Of a stretch of DNA of 20,872 bases, positions 14,094 to 20,872 are shown piece by piece; position 1 is the first letter of the stretch, and each line of letters begins with the position of its first letter. Source of the DNA: Alphaproteobacteria bacterium (lineage in GTDB: Bacteria > Pseudomonadota > Alphaproteobacteria > Micavibrionales > Micavibrionaceae); contig JAUILO010000025.1 in NCBI GenBank assembly GCA_030432775.1, positions 1 to 20,872 of the forward strand, read 5' to 3'. Below the pieces are notes generated by a model. That model saw only the letters and a list, made by a program, of their open reading frames with translations. It did not search any database and was not told the DNA's origin. The position numbers were made by a program, and so were the translations under genes.

Positions 14094-16265
14094 ATGCATC
14101 AAACCAAAGAAACGCTTATACAGAAGGTCACGAGCTATAATCCGAATGCAGATACGGATTTAATCGCAAAAGCATGTGACTATTCAAAAGAAATGCATGA
14201 GGGACAAACTCGGGCATCGGGCGAAGCTTATTACACCCACCCTTTGGAGGTTGCCCATATTCTGGCTGATATGCGCCTTGATGCCGATACGGTGATTACC
14301 GCGCTTTTGCATGATACACTCGAGGATACCAAGGCGCAGTATGACGATATCCGTAAAGCATTTAGCGATGATGTTGCAATGCTGGTTGATGGCGTTAGCA
14401 AGCTGACGAAAATTGAAAGTCAGACGGTTGAAGGCAAGCAGGCCGAAAATTTCCGCAAGCTGGTTTTGGCAATGTCCGAAGATATTCGTGTGCTTTTGGT
14501 CAAGCTGGCTGATCGACTGCATAATATGCGTACGCTCCATCATATCGAGCGCGATGATAAGCGCCGCCGCATTGCGCGTGAAACCATCGAAATTTATGCG
14601 CCGCTGGCTGAACGTATTGGTCTGCATAATATTAAAGAAGAGCTTGAAGATCTTTCTTTCTCATATCTGAATCCCGAAGCCCGCGAAACAATCACAAATC
14701 GTCTGTCTTTCTTACGCAAAGAAGGCGGAACAATTGTAAAAAATATTATCGCGCTTGTGACCAGCCTTTTAAAAGAAGGTGGTGTAGAGGCCGAGGTAAC
14801 CGGCCGCGAGAAAACCCGTTATTCTATCTGGCGCAAGATGCAGCGTAAGAACGTTGCCTTTGAGCAGCTATCGGATATTATGGCTTTCCGCGTGGTGGTT
14901 GATACGGTTGAACAATGTTATCACGTACTGGGCATTATTCATGGTCAGTACCCGACTGTTCCGGGTCGCTTTAAAGATTATATTTCAACACCAAAACCCA
15001 ATGGGTATCGTTCTATTCATACAACGGTGATCGGGCCGGAAAACCAGCGTATTGAAATTCAGGTGCGTACCCATGAAATGCACGAAGAAGCAGAGCTGGG
15101 CGTGGCAGCACACTGGGCCTATAAGGGAGGCAGTAAGGATGTTTATAAGGATTCAAAAACATATCGCTGGCTGCGTGAGCTTTTGGACATTATTGATGTC
15201 GAAGCCAAGCCGGAAGAGTTTTTAGAAAACACAAAACTGGAACTGTTTGATGATAAGGTTTTCTGTTTTACGACTAAAGGTGATTTGATCGAGCTGCCGG
15301 ATAGCGCGACCCCGATTGATTTTGCCTATGCCATTCATTCCGAGGTTGGTGATAAATGTGTTGGGGCAAAGATTAATGGCCGGATTACACCACTGAATAC
15401 CAAGCTTAAAAATGGTGATCAGGTCGAGATTATTACAGCCAAAAATCAAACACCTTCGCCAACATGGGAGCGCTTTGTTGTTACCGGTAAGGCGCGCTCT
15501 CGCATTCGCCGTTATATTCGCCAGCAACAGCGCGGGGAATATCTGATTTTGGGTAAGGCGATGTTGCAGAAAATCTTTCAGCAGGAGGATTATAAATTTA
15601 CCGATAAAGCCGTGGCCGGTGTTATCAAGCAATTCAAGGCGGATAATGTCGAAGATATTTATGTTGGTATTGGGTCGGGCAATGTTGTGGCGCGTGAAGT
15701 GTTCAAGGCGATTTTCCCGGGGCATATGACCGCAACGGCGAAAAAGCCAAAAGATGATGATGACCCATCACAGGTTAAACCGGGTATTCCGCAACACAAA
15801 ACATCATCCAAGCCGCTTGCAATTAAGGGACTTATTCCGGGCATGGCGGTGCATTTTGCGCGTTGTTGTCATCCGCTTCCGGGGGATAGGATCGTCGGTA
15901 TTGTGACAACGGGCAAGGGGGTTACGATTCATACGATTGATTGTGATACGCTTGAAAACTTCGCGGATACGCCAGAGCGCTGGATTGATGTGTCATGGGA
16001 TGATGGTCCTGATAGTCCGGAGGCGCATGTCGGACGTATCGAAGTCACGATCAGCAACGAACCGGGCGCGCTTGGAACAATATCAACCGTAATCGGTAAA
16101 AATGGCGGCAATATTACCAATTTGAAAATTACCAGCCGCAGTCTGGATTTCTGGGATATGCTGATTGATGTCTATGTCAATGATACCAAGCATTTATACA
16201 ATATCATTGCTGCGCTGCGTGCGACGCCGGAAATTACAATGGTCGACCGGGCGCGCGGGCGATAG
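14094..16265 (+). CDS. rsh: Bifunctional (p)ppGpp synthetase/hydrolase, RelA/SpoT type
   Basis: A 723-residue long Rsh enzyme that makes and degrades the alarmone (p)ppGpp. The HD hydrolase (about residues 25-190) keeps YTHPLEVA, the HD of LLHDTLEDT and LADRLHNM. The synthetase (about 235-345) keeps KTRYSIWRKM, FKDYISTPKPNGYRSIHT and EIQVRTHEMHEEAELG. The TGS domain (about 385-445) reads VFCFTTKGDLIELP. A Cys/His segment (HFARCCHPLPGDRIVG) and a C-terminal ACT domain follow. Both activities look intact. I start at ATG 14094. TTG 14088, two codons earlier, is possible, and neither has a clear Shine-Dalgarno. It follows rpoZ, whose product can help bind ppGpp. Confidence 0.95.
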   Translation: MHQTKETLIQKVTSYNPNADTDLIAKACDYSKEMHEGQTRASGEAYYTHPLEVAHILADMRLDADTVITALLHDTLEDTKAQYDDIRKAFSDDVAMLVDGVSKLTKIESQTVEGKQAENFRKLVLAMSEDIRVLLVKLADRLHNMRTLHHIERDDKRRRIARETIEIYAPLAERIGLHNIKEELEDLSFSYLNPEARETITNRLSFLRKEGGTIVKNIIALVTSLLKEGGVEAEVTGREKTRYSIWRKMQRKNVAFEQLSDIMAFRVVVDTVEQCYHVLGIIHGQYPTVPGRFKDYISTPKPNGYRSIHTTVIGPENQRIEIQVRTHEMHEEAELGVAAHWAYKGGSKDVYKDSKTYRWLRELLDIIDVEAKPEEFLENTKLELFDDKVFCFTTKGDLIELPDSATPIDFAYAIHSEVGDKCVGAKINGRITPLNTKLKNGDQVEIITAKNQTPSPTWERFVVTGKARSRIRRYIRQQQRGEYLILGKAMLQKIFQQEDYKFTDKAVAGVIKQFKADNVEDIYVGIGSGNVVAREVFKAIFPGHMTATAKKPKDDDDPSQVKPGIPQHKTSSKPLAIKGLIPGMAVHFARCCHPLPGDRIVGIVTTGKGVTIHTIDCDTLENFADTPERWIDVSWDDGPDSPEAHVGRIEVTISNEPGALGTISTVIGKNGGNITNLKITSRSLDFWDMLIDVYVNDTKHLYNIIAALRATPEITMVDRARGR

Positions 16266-16285
16266 TATGCGTTTTTGCGTAAGGT

Positions 16286-16315
16286 TTGGTCAAGATTCCT
16301 AATGTATAATATAAT
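16286..16315 (+). promoter_or_regulatory. Candidate promoter after rsh
   Basis: TTGGTC (16286-16291) and TATAAT (16310-16315) are 18 bases apart, with a second TATAAT at 16305-16310. It would serve the coiled-coil gene at 16383. A 12-base perfect palindrome, CCATTATAATGG, lies at 16326-16337 near the expected start site. Confidence 0.35.
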
Positions 16316-16382
16316 AGTGTTACGGCCATTATAATGGTCATCAAGTTTAAATGCCGGAAGATATAATTTTATAGGATAAAGT

Positions 16383-16760
16383 ATGGATATGCGGCGGTTA
16401 ATTCTAACATTCATATTGCTCCTTGGTGTATTAGCACCAGCGGGCTTTGTCCGCGCACAGGAAGAACCGCTGCAAGAACCCGAACCACAATATCTTATTA
16501 ATGAAATCGAAGTTCTGAATGAGGTACGCGCATTAGAGCGTGATTTAAAAAGACTTAAAAAAGAAATTGCCATTGCCGAACAACTTATTGATCGTCTGGA
16601 AAAAGATTATCAGAATAAATACGGAGTGCAGCCCGATGGCAGTGCGCTGAGTAACGGCGCCGCAGATAGCGCGCAGGAAGTTGATAATAAAAACACTTCA
16701 AACATCTCTGATGATATTAATGATAATAATGGTGATGATCAGATCTCTCCCGCGCAATAA
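16383..16760 (+). CDS. Small exported coiled-coil protein
   Basis: A 125-residue protein I cannot assign to a family. It starts with a clear signal peptide: two Arg, the hydrophobic run LILTFILLLGVLAPAG, and a probable cut after VRA at residue 25. The mature part begins with a Glu/Pro-rich stretch, then a strongly charged helix with heptad-like Leu/Ile spacing (about residues 40-75) that should form a coiled coil. The C-terminus (about 85-125) is rich in Asn and Asp and probably disordered. There is no lipobox cysteine. It should sit in the periplasm, perhaps as a small structural or adaptor protein. It lies between rsh and ilvN with gaps of more than 100 bases on each side. Confidence 0.7.
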   Translation: MDMRRLILTFILLLGVLAPAGFVRAQEEPLQEPEPQYLINEIEVLNEVRALERDLKRLKKEIAIAEQLIDRLEKDYQNKYGVQPDGSALSNGAADSAQEVDNKNTSNISDDINDNNGDDQISPAQ

Positions 16761-16790
16761 CGCCCCGCTTTGTTTTTAAGTCATGACGTC

Positions 16791-16814
16791 TAACCTGCTG
16801 TTTAACCTGCTGTT
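16791..16814 (+). repeat. Two tandem 12-base repeats before ilvN
   Basis: TAACCTGCTGTT occurs twice in a row at 16791-16802 and 16803-16814. A third copy with one change, TAACCTGCCGTT, lies after ilvN at 17611-17622. Function unknown. Confidence 0.6.
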
Positions 16815-16978
16815 TTAATTGTGCCGTTCAGGCCTTGCTGTTGAAGCTGTGCCCTTTAACCCTCAATTTAATGCGTAATATAAACTCCTGTTATCCAATA
16901 TGGGTGAAAGGTATCTGGACATATGGGCTGGCTGCGGTTAAAAGACATATAGGATATAGATTTTACAAGGATATGACG

Positions 16979-17545
16979 ATGTCTGATCATGATTTACTCG
17001 ACCACAAACCAAGCGTCTATGGCTCTGCACCTGAAAAAGGGGTCGTAGCGTCACATACTTTATGCGTTATTGTTGATAACGAGCCTGGTGTTCTGGCACG
17101 GGTGATTGGTCTGTTTTCGGGTCGTGGTTACAACATTGATAGTTTGACAGTGGCTGAAGTGAACCATGATAAGCGCTTGTCGCGTATCACCCTTGTTTGC
17201 TCAGGCACACCGCCGGTTATTCAGCAGATCAAAAGCCAGCTCGGCCGTTTAATTCCCGTACGTACAGTCGCCGATTTAACAATTGAGGGTGAATCCGTTG
17301 AACGTGAATTGGCCCTGATCAAAGTAAAAGGTTCTGGGGATGCCCGCGTTGAAGCGCTGCGTGTTGCCGGTATTTTTCGCGCCCGCGTGGTGGATAGCAC
17401 GATTAAATCCTTTGTGTTCGAACTCACCGGTGCAACGACAAAGATCGATGCCTTTATTGAATTGATGGAACCGTTGGGGTTGATCGATGTGAGCCGCACA
17501 GGCGTTGCTGCAATGAAGCGCGGTGAAAAGGCAATTGGTGAATAA
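16979..17545 (+). CDS. ilvN: Acetolactate synthase small (regulatory) subunit
   Basis: A 188-residue regulatory subunit of acetohydroxyacid synthase, which controls the first common step of valine, leucine and isoleucine synthesis and senses valine. The N-terminal ACT domain (about residues 25-100) has HTLCVIVDNEPGVLARVIGLFSGRGYNIDSL. The C-terminal domain (about 105-188) contains ERELALIKVK and FVFELTG, and ends near SRTGVAAMKRG. The frame stays open upstream to 16835, but AAGGA at 16967-16971 is 7 bases before ATG 16979, and family homology starts shortly after it. The catalytic partner ilvB is not beside it: the upstream genes are a coiled-coil protein and rsh. ilvC follows after an intervening OsmC-like gene. 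Confidence 0.92.
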   Translation: MSDHDLLDHKPSVYGSAPEKGVVASHTLCVIVDNEPGVLARVIGLFSGRGYNIDSLTVAEVNHDKRLSRITLVCSGTPPVIQQIKSQLGRLIPVRTVADLTIEGESVERELALIKVKGSGDARVEALRVAGIFRARVVDSTIKSFVFELTGATTKIDAFIELMEPLGLIDVSRTGVAAMKRGEKAIGE

Positions 17546-17660
17546 GCTTTTGTAAATAAGGCCACTGCGAAAGCGCCCCGTGGTCAAATTACATAACCCT
17601 CGCCGTCTAATAACCTGCCGTTGAATAAACCTATTATGCAATAATAGCTGGAGGATCATC

Positions 17661-18077
17661 ATGAAAAAATCGGATCAATTAATTGTTAAATCAACGGGCA
17701 AGGGTAAATTTCAGCATGACATACTTGTTGGTGATCGACATATGTTAAAAGCCGATGAACCGCAAAGCATGGGCGGTGATGATACCGGTCCCGCGCCGTA
17801 TGATTTTCTAAATGCCGCACTTGGCGCGTGTAAAGCCATGACAATCCGTATGTATGCAGATCATAAAGGACTGCCCCTTGAAAATGTCAATGTATCCGTC
17901 ATGCATGAAAAACGCGAAGTGGATGGCAAGAAGGTTGATCATTTTGATTGTGAGATCGAGATTATCGGTGATGAACTGACGCAAGAGCAAAAAGATCGCA
18001 TGGTTGAAATCGCCGAGAAGTGTCCGGTGCATAAAACCATTAGCGGCGAAGTCCGAATTTCAGGAAAAGCCAAGTAA
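17661..18077 (+). CDS. OsmC family peroxiredoxin-like protein
   Basis: A 138-residue OsmC/Ohr-type protein. It has the two family cysteines: one in LGACKAMTIRMYA (about residue 57) and one in AEKCPVHKTI (about residue 121). In OsmC and Ohr these form the thiol pair that reduces organic hydroperoxides. The DTGPAPYDFLNAALGAC segment is typical of the YhfA-like or general OsmC subgroup, so true Ohr activity is not certain. GGAGG lies about 8 bases before the ATG. It sits between ilvN and ilvC but ends in its own terminator, so it is probably not part of an ilv operon. No signal peptide is seen. Confidence 0.9.
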   Translation: MKKSDQLIVKSTGKGKFQHDILVGDRHMLKADEPQSMGGDDTGPAPYDFLNAALGACKAMTIRMYADHKGLPLENVNVSVMHEKREVDGKKVDHFDCEIEIIGDELTQEQKDRMVEIAEKCPVHKTISGEVRISGKAK

Positions 18078-18110
18078 TACCGCGAAATAATCGTTCAAAT
18101 AGCGCCGAAT

Positions 18111-18134
18111 AAGGGGTTTTTAGCCCCTTTTTTG
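18111..18134 (+). terminator. Rho-independent terminator after the osmC-like gene
   Basis: AAGGGG (18111-18116) and CCCCTT (18124-18129) pair around loop TTTTTAG, followed by TTTTTTG. It separates the OsmC-like gene from ilvC. Confidence 0.82.
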
Positions 18135-18237
18135 TTGATTATTTGATTGAATAATGCTGAGTATAGACCATTCCCGCTAAAGGCAGAATATTGAGTACAT
18201 AACGTTTAAGATAAAAATATCTGAAGAGGTCATAAAT

Positions 18238-19332
18238 ATGAGCAATACACAGCTAGCACAAAAAGACGCTACATGCGCAGATTCATCATGCGAAGGCACA
18301 TCATGTGGTTCAATGAAAGTTTACTACGACAAAGATTGTGATCTGGAACTGATCAAATCCAAAAAAGTCGTTATTATCGGTTACGGCTCACAAGGCCATG
18401 CCCATGCACAAAACCTGAAAGATAGCGGTGTTGAAAATGTAGTAATCGGTTTGCGCGAAGGTTCTTCTTCTGCTGCTAAAGCCGAGGCTGCTGGTTTTGA
18501 AGTGAAAGCCCCGGCCGAAGCTGTTGCTGAGGCTGATATTGTAATGTTATTGCTTCCTGATGAACACCAGGCTGACGTATACAAAGAAAGCGTAGCACCT
18601 TACATTAAAGACGGCGCGGCACTTGTATTTGCCCATGGTCTGAATATCCATTTCGGTTTGATTAAACCAAAAGCAACACTTGATGTGTTCATGGTTGCAC
18701 CAAAAGGTCCTGGCCATACAGTGCGCGGTGAATATCTTAAAGGTGCCGGTGTTCCATGTCTAATTGCGATCCATCAGGATGCATCAGGCAACGCCAAAGA
18801 GATTGCCTTGTCATATGCCTCTGGTGTTGGCGGCGGCCGTTCAGGTATCATTGAAACAACGTTCAAAGACGAATGTGAAACTGATCTATTCGGTGAGCAA
18901 GCTGTGCTTTGTGGCGGTATTTCAGCATTGATTAAAGCCGGTTACGAAACTTTGGTTGAAGCTGGTTATCCTGAAGAAATGGCATATTTTGAATGTTTGC
19001 ATGAAACAAAACTTATTGTTGATCTTCTATATGAAGGCGGTCTTGCAAATATGCGCTACTCGATTTCAAACACAGCTGAATTCGGCGATTATGTTTCTGG
19101 TCCACGTGTGATCACGCAAGAAACAAAAGCGGAAATGAAACGCATACTTGAAGATATCCAATCAGGTAAATTTGTTGAAACTTTTATGGGTGGAAACAAA
19201 GAAGGCTTAAGCCGTTTGGTTGAAATTCGTGAGCAAGAAGCAAATCACCCGATTGAAAAAGTTGGTGAGCGCCTGCGTACGATGATGCCATGGATTGGCA
19301 AGGGTAAACTTGTCGACAAAGAAAAGAACTAA
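18238..19332 (+). CDS. ilvC: Ketol-acid reductoisomerase with Cys-rich N-terminal extension
   Basis: A 364-residue class I KARI. It converts 2-acetolactate and 2-aceto-2-hydroxybutyrate into dihydroxy acids with NADPH and magnesium, the second step of valine and isoleucine synthesis. From Met26 (KVYYDKD) onward it is a standard enzyme of about 339 residues: GYGSQGHAHAQNL is the NADPH loop, APKGPGHTVR follows, and the knotted C-terminal domain carries the Asp/Glu metal ligands (ETDLFGEQ, EMAYFECLHE). The extra 25 residues contain Cys13, Cys18 and Cys23 in a C-x4-C-x4-C spacing. The upstream start is supported by AAGAGGT about 8 bases before ATG 18238. The internal ATG at 18313 has no clear ribosome site. 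Confidence 0.96.
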   Translation: MSNTQLAQKDATCADSSCEGTSCGSMKVYYDKDCDLELIKSKKVVIIGYGSQGHAHAQNLKDSGVENVVIGLREGSSSAAKAEAAGFEVKAPAEAVAEADIVMLLLPDEHQADVYKESVAPYIKDGAALVFAHGLNIHFGLIKPKATLDVFMVAPKGPGHTVRGEYLKGAGVPCLIAIHQDASGNAKEIALSYASGVGGGRSGIIETTFKDECETDLFGEQAVLCGGISALIKAGYETLVEAGYPEEMAYFECLHETKLIVDLLYEGGLANMRYSISNTAEFGDYVSGPRVITQETKAEMKRILEDIQSGKFVETFMGGNKEGLSRLVEIREQEANHPIEKVGERLRTMMPWIGKGKLVDKEKN

Positions 19333-19366
19333 TACTGGTTCAATATTCTCTGAATGAATTTATTAG

Positions 19367-19400
19367 AGGGGCTGGTGTTTACACTGGCCCCTTTGTTTTT
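19367..19400 (+). terminator. Rho-independent terminator after ilvC
   Basis: AGGGGCTGGTG (19367-19377) and CACTGGCCCCT (19382-19392) form an 11-bp stem with two G-T pairs and a TTTA loop, followed by TTTGTTTTT. It lies 35 bases past the ilvC stop. Confidence 0.88.
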
Positions 19401-19456
19401 GGTGTTTATACTCTATTTGTATGAATATGTTCTCGTTTTAATGTAAGTTTCGCTTT

Positions 19457-20380
19457 ATGTCTGAAATATGCCAATCATCTCCTGAATATCTCGCCCAGAA
19501 ACAAAAACATTTGTTCTTGGGCGTTTTATATGCAGCTTTATCATTTTTTATATTTGCCGGACTTGGCGTTTTTGCCAAAAAACTGAGCGGATCAATGGAT
19601 GTTGTGGCCATGGTGTTTTGGCGTAATCTGATCAGTTTGATTTGTATTTCGGCGTTTTTGTTTTGCCGGAAGGATTTCAAAGTTCTAAAAACATCCAGAC
19701 CTTTTGCCCATTTGGGACGCGGTCTGGTTGGAACGGCCGGTATTGTGGCCACATACGGGGCGTTTTCCTATCTCAGTATCTCGCAAGCCGTGGTGATTTT
19801 CTTTTCGGCATCGCTATTGGCTCCGGTTCTAGGCGTGATCTTTTTAAAAGAACAGGTCGGTAAATATCGCTGGGCGGCTATTATAATCGGTTTTGTGGGG
19901 GTGGTGATTGCCGCGCAGCCCGATGAAACTATGCAGGTTATTGGTATTATTGTGGCGTTAGCAGCGGCCTTCTTACAAGGTCTGGTGAATTTGTTTTTGC
20001 GCTGGCTCGGCAGCACGGAAGATGCCAAAACCACGACATTCTATTTCTTTTTAATTGCGACAATTGCAACCGGATTCTTTTTGCCGTTTGTTGATTTCGT
20101 ACCGGATCCGGATGCGCTTTGGATGGTTCTGGCGCTTGGTGTGGGTGCATTATTTGCCCAGCTTTCCCTTAGTCATGCGTATCGTTTTGCCGAAGTATCA
20201 ATTGTGTCGCTTTTGAATTACACAGCGCTAATCTGGGCAGCAATGTTTGATCTTGCTCTGTGGGGGATTATTCCGCCTGTGCATGTCTTTATCGGCGGTT
20301 TCATCATAGTGGGCAGTAATCTGTTTATTTTGTATCGTGAAAACAGACGCTCTAAAACGTTTTCTGGCAAAGCGAGCTGA
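19457..20380 (+). CDS. EamA/DMT family transporter
   Basis: A 307-residue inner-membrane protein of the drug/metabolite transporter superfamily. About ten hydrophobic segments fall into two homologous EamA halves (about residues 18-155 and 165-297). The first half has SFFIFAGLGVFAKKL near the start and ends with APVLGVIFLKEQVGKYRWAAIIIGFVGV. The second half ends with LNYTALIWAAMFDLALWG and GGFIIVGSNLFILYRE, the family's repeated end signature. Substrates vary (amino acids, metabolites, nucleotides) and cannot be predicted from sequence. It is separated from ilvC by a strong terminator, so co-regulation with branched-chain synthesis is not implied. The ribosome site is weak. Confidence 0.9.
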   Translation: MSEICQSSPEYLAQKQKHLFLGVLYAALSFFIFAGLGVFAKKLSGSMDVVAMVFWRNLISLICISAFLFCRKDFKVLKTSRPFAHLGRGLVGTAGIVATYGAFSYLSISQAVVIFFSASLLAPVLGVIFLKEQVGKYRWAAIIIGFVGVVIAAQPDETMQVIGIIVALAAAFLQGLVNLFLRWLGSTEDAKTTTFYFFLIATIATGFFLPFVDFVPDPDALWMVLALGVGALFAQLSLSHAYRFAEVSIVSLLNYTALIWAAMFDLALWGIIPPVHVFIGGFIIVGSNLFILYRENRRSKTFSGKAS

Positions 20381-20418
20381 AGTGCATCGATTTTCGGCGT
20401 GTATAGTATGCCTATGTA

Positions 20419-20871
20419 TTAAAGCCGCAGACGTGCTTTTGGTTGCGGTCCGATAGAAGGAAGCAATTCATCAAGGCTTTCGATGATACGGTCAACATGC
20501 ACGGATAATTCCTGGCGTTCTTTTTCATGAAGATTACCCGACAGGAACTCTGTGGTCAGAACAGTGTGCCAGCCAAATGAACGTGCCATTGAGAGGTTTT
20601 CGAGACTGTCTTCAAAGAACCATGTTTTTGCCGGATCCAGATCGGTTTTTTGCGTGAACAAATCAAAAGATCGTTTGGCTGGTTTGCGTGTGTGGTCGAG
20701 TGAATCTGTACCGAATGTGCCGTCAACATGGTTTGTTAGTCCCAAAAAATCCATAATGGCATTTGCGTATTTCTCGGTTGAATTGGTGTATATATAGACT
20801 TTACCCTGAATACTATCGGGATCTCCCTGTACCCGATGCATAATTGTTTGTGGAATCCCCAAAAGCCTGAA
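20419..20871 (-). CDS. HAD-superfamily hydrolase, pyrimidine 5'-nucleotidase-like, partial
   Basis: The frame is open to the right edge, so the N-terminus with the DxD nucleophile motif is missing and about 150 C-terminal residues remain. Visible HAD motifs are motif II, YIYTNSTE (Ser/Thr), motif III Lys in TRKPAKRSF, and motif IV, FFEDSLENLSMARSFGW, with its acidic metal ligands. The TNSTEKYANAIMDFLGL stretch resembles the pyrimidine 5'-nucleotidase group related to yeast SDT1 and PHM8, which dephosphorylates UMP or CMP. Other HAD-IA phosphatases remain possible. TTG at 20860-20862 is not the real start, since homologous sequence continues past it. It converges with the EamA gene. Confidence 0.82.
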   Translation of the reverse strand, partial: FRLLGIPQTIMHRVQGDPDSIQGKVYIYTNSTEKYANAIMDFLGLTNHVDGTFGTDSLDHTRKPAKRSFDLFTQKTDLDPAKTWFFEDSLENLSMARSFGWHTVLTTEFLSGNLHEKERQELSVHVDRIIESLDELLPSIGPQPKARLRL

Positions 20872-20872
20872 G

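Noticed and set aside
15222..15725. 167-codon minus-strand reading frame inside rsh
   Set aside because: The plus strand encodes the TGS domain and adjoining sequence of Rsh, so this is a shadow.
16835..16978. N-terminal 48-residue extension of IlvN from TTG 16835
   Set aside because: AAGGA is well placed before ATG 16979, the family length fits that start, and the extension has no ribosome site.

Overview
The window looks like chromosomal core sequence from an alphaproteobacterium with moderately low GC (mid-40s percent by eye). Two gene neighbourhoods point there. One is the minus-strand run RNase D, kdsD, lptC, lptA, lptB, then rpoN, hpf and ptsN. The other is an hsp20 gene followed by a DUF1150 gene. 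An LPS export operon shows that the cell is Gram-negative. I see no transposase, integrase, phage gene, CRISPR array, rRNA or tRNA.

Layout. 1-319: 3' end of cysS (+). 352-1991: a divergent pair, 2-keto-3-deoxygluconate kinase (-) and KDPG aldolase (+), the lower Entner-Doudoroff branch. 2083-3848: four small genes: an unknown protein (-), a zf-CHCC zinc-finger protein (+), a small heat-shock protein (+) and a DUF1150 protein (+). 4005-7169: ptsN, hpf and rpoN, all minus, with a terminator between hpf and ptsN. 7271-7993: a divergent putative zinc metallopeptidase. 7994-8390: a gap holding hairpins and an unlisted 40-residue basic protein gene on the minus strand. 8391-12460: lptB, lptA, lptC, kdsD and RNase D (-). 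12640-13296: a NYN-domain protein (-), divergent from rpoZ (+). 14094-16265: a bifunctional (p)ppGpp synthetase/hydrolase, then a small exported coiled-coil protein, ilvN, an OsmC-like protein, ilvC and an EamA transporter, all plus. The right edge holds a truncated HAD hydrolase (-).

How the genes fit together. kdsD makes arabinose 5-phosphate for Kdo, and LptC, LptA and LptB belong to the machine that moves finished LPS outward. RpoN, HPF and PtsN form the usual sigma-54/nitrogen-PTS/ribosome-hibernation cluster. Omega and Rsh link RNA polymerase to the stringent response. IlvN and IlvC belong to branched-chain amino-acid synthesis, although the catalytic IlvB is absent here.

Most unusual points. 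(1) The EIIA-Ntr homologue has Asn where the phosphorylated His should be. (2) IlvC carries a 25-residue N-terminal extension with three evenly spaced cysteines. (3) A tiny basic protein gene at 8133-8255 has an almost perfect extended Shine-Dalgarno that could pair with its own leader, while the leader has a perfect 11-base complement downstream of the gene. (4) A ROSE-like RNA thermometer may precede hsp20. I see no single large new system. The window is mostly housekeeping genes with these local oddities.
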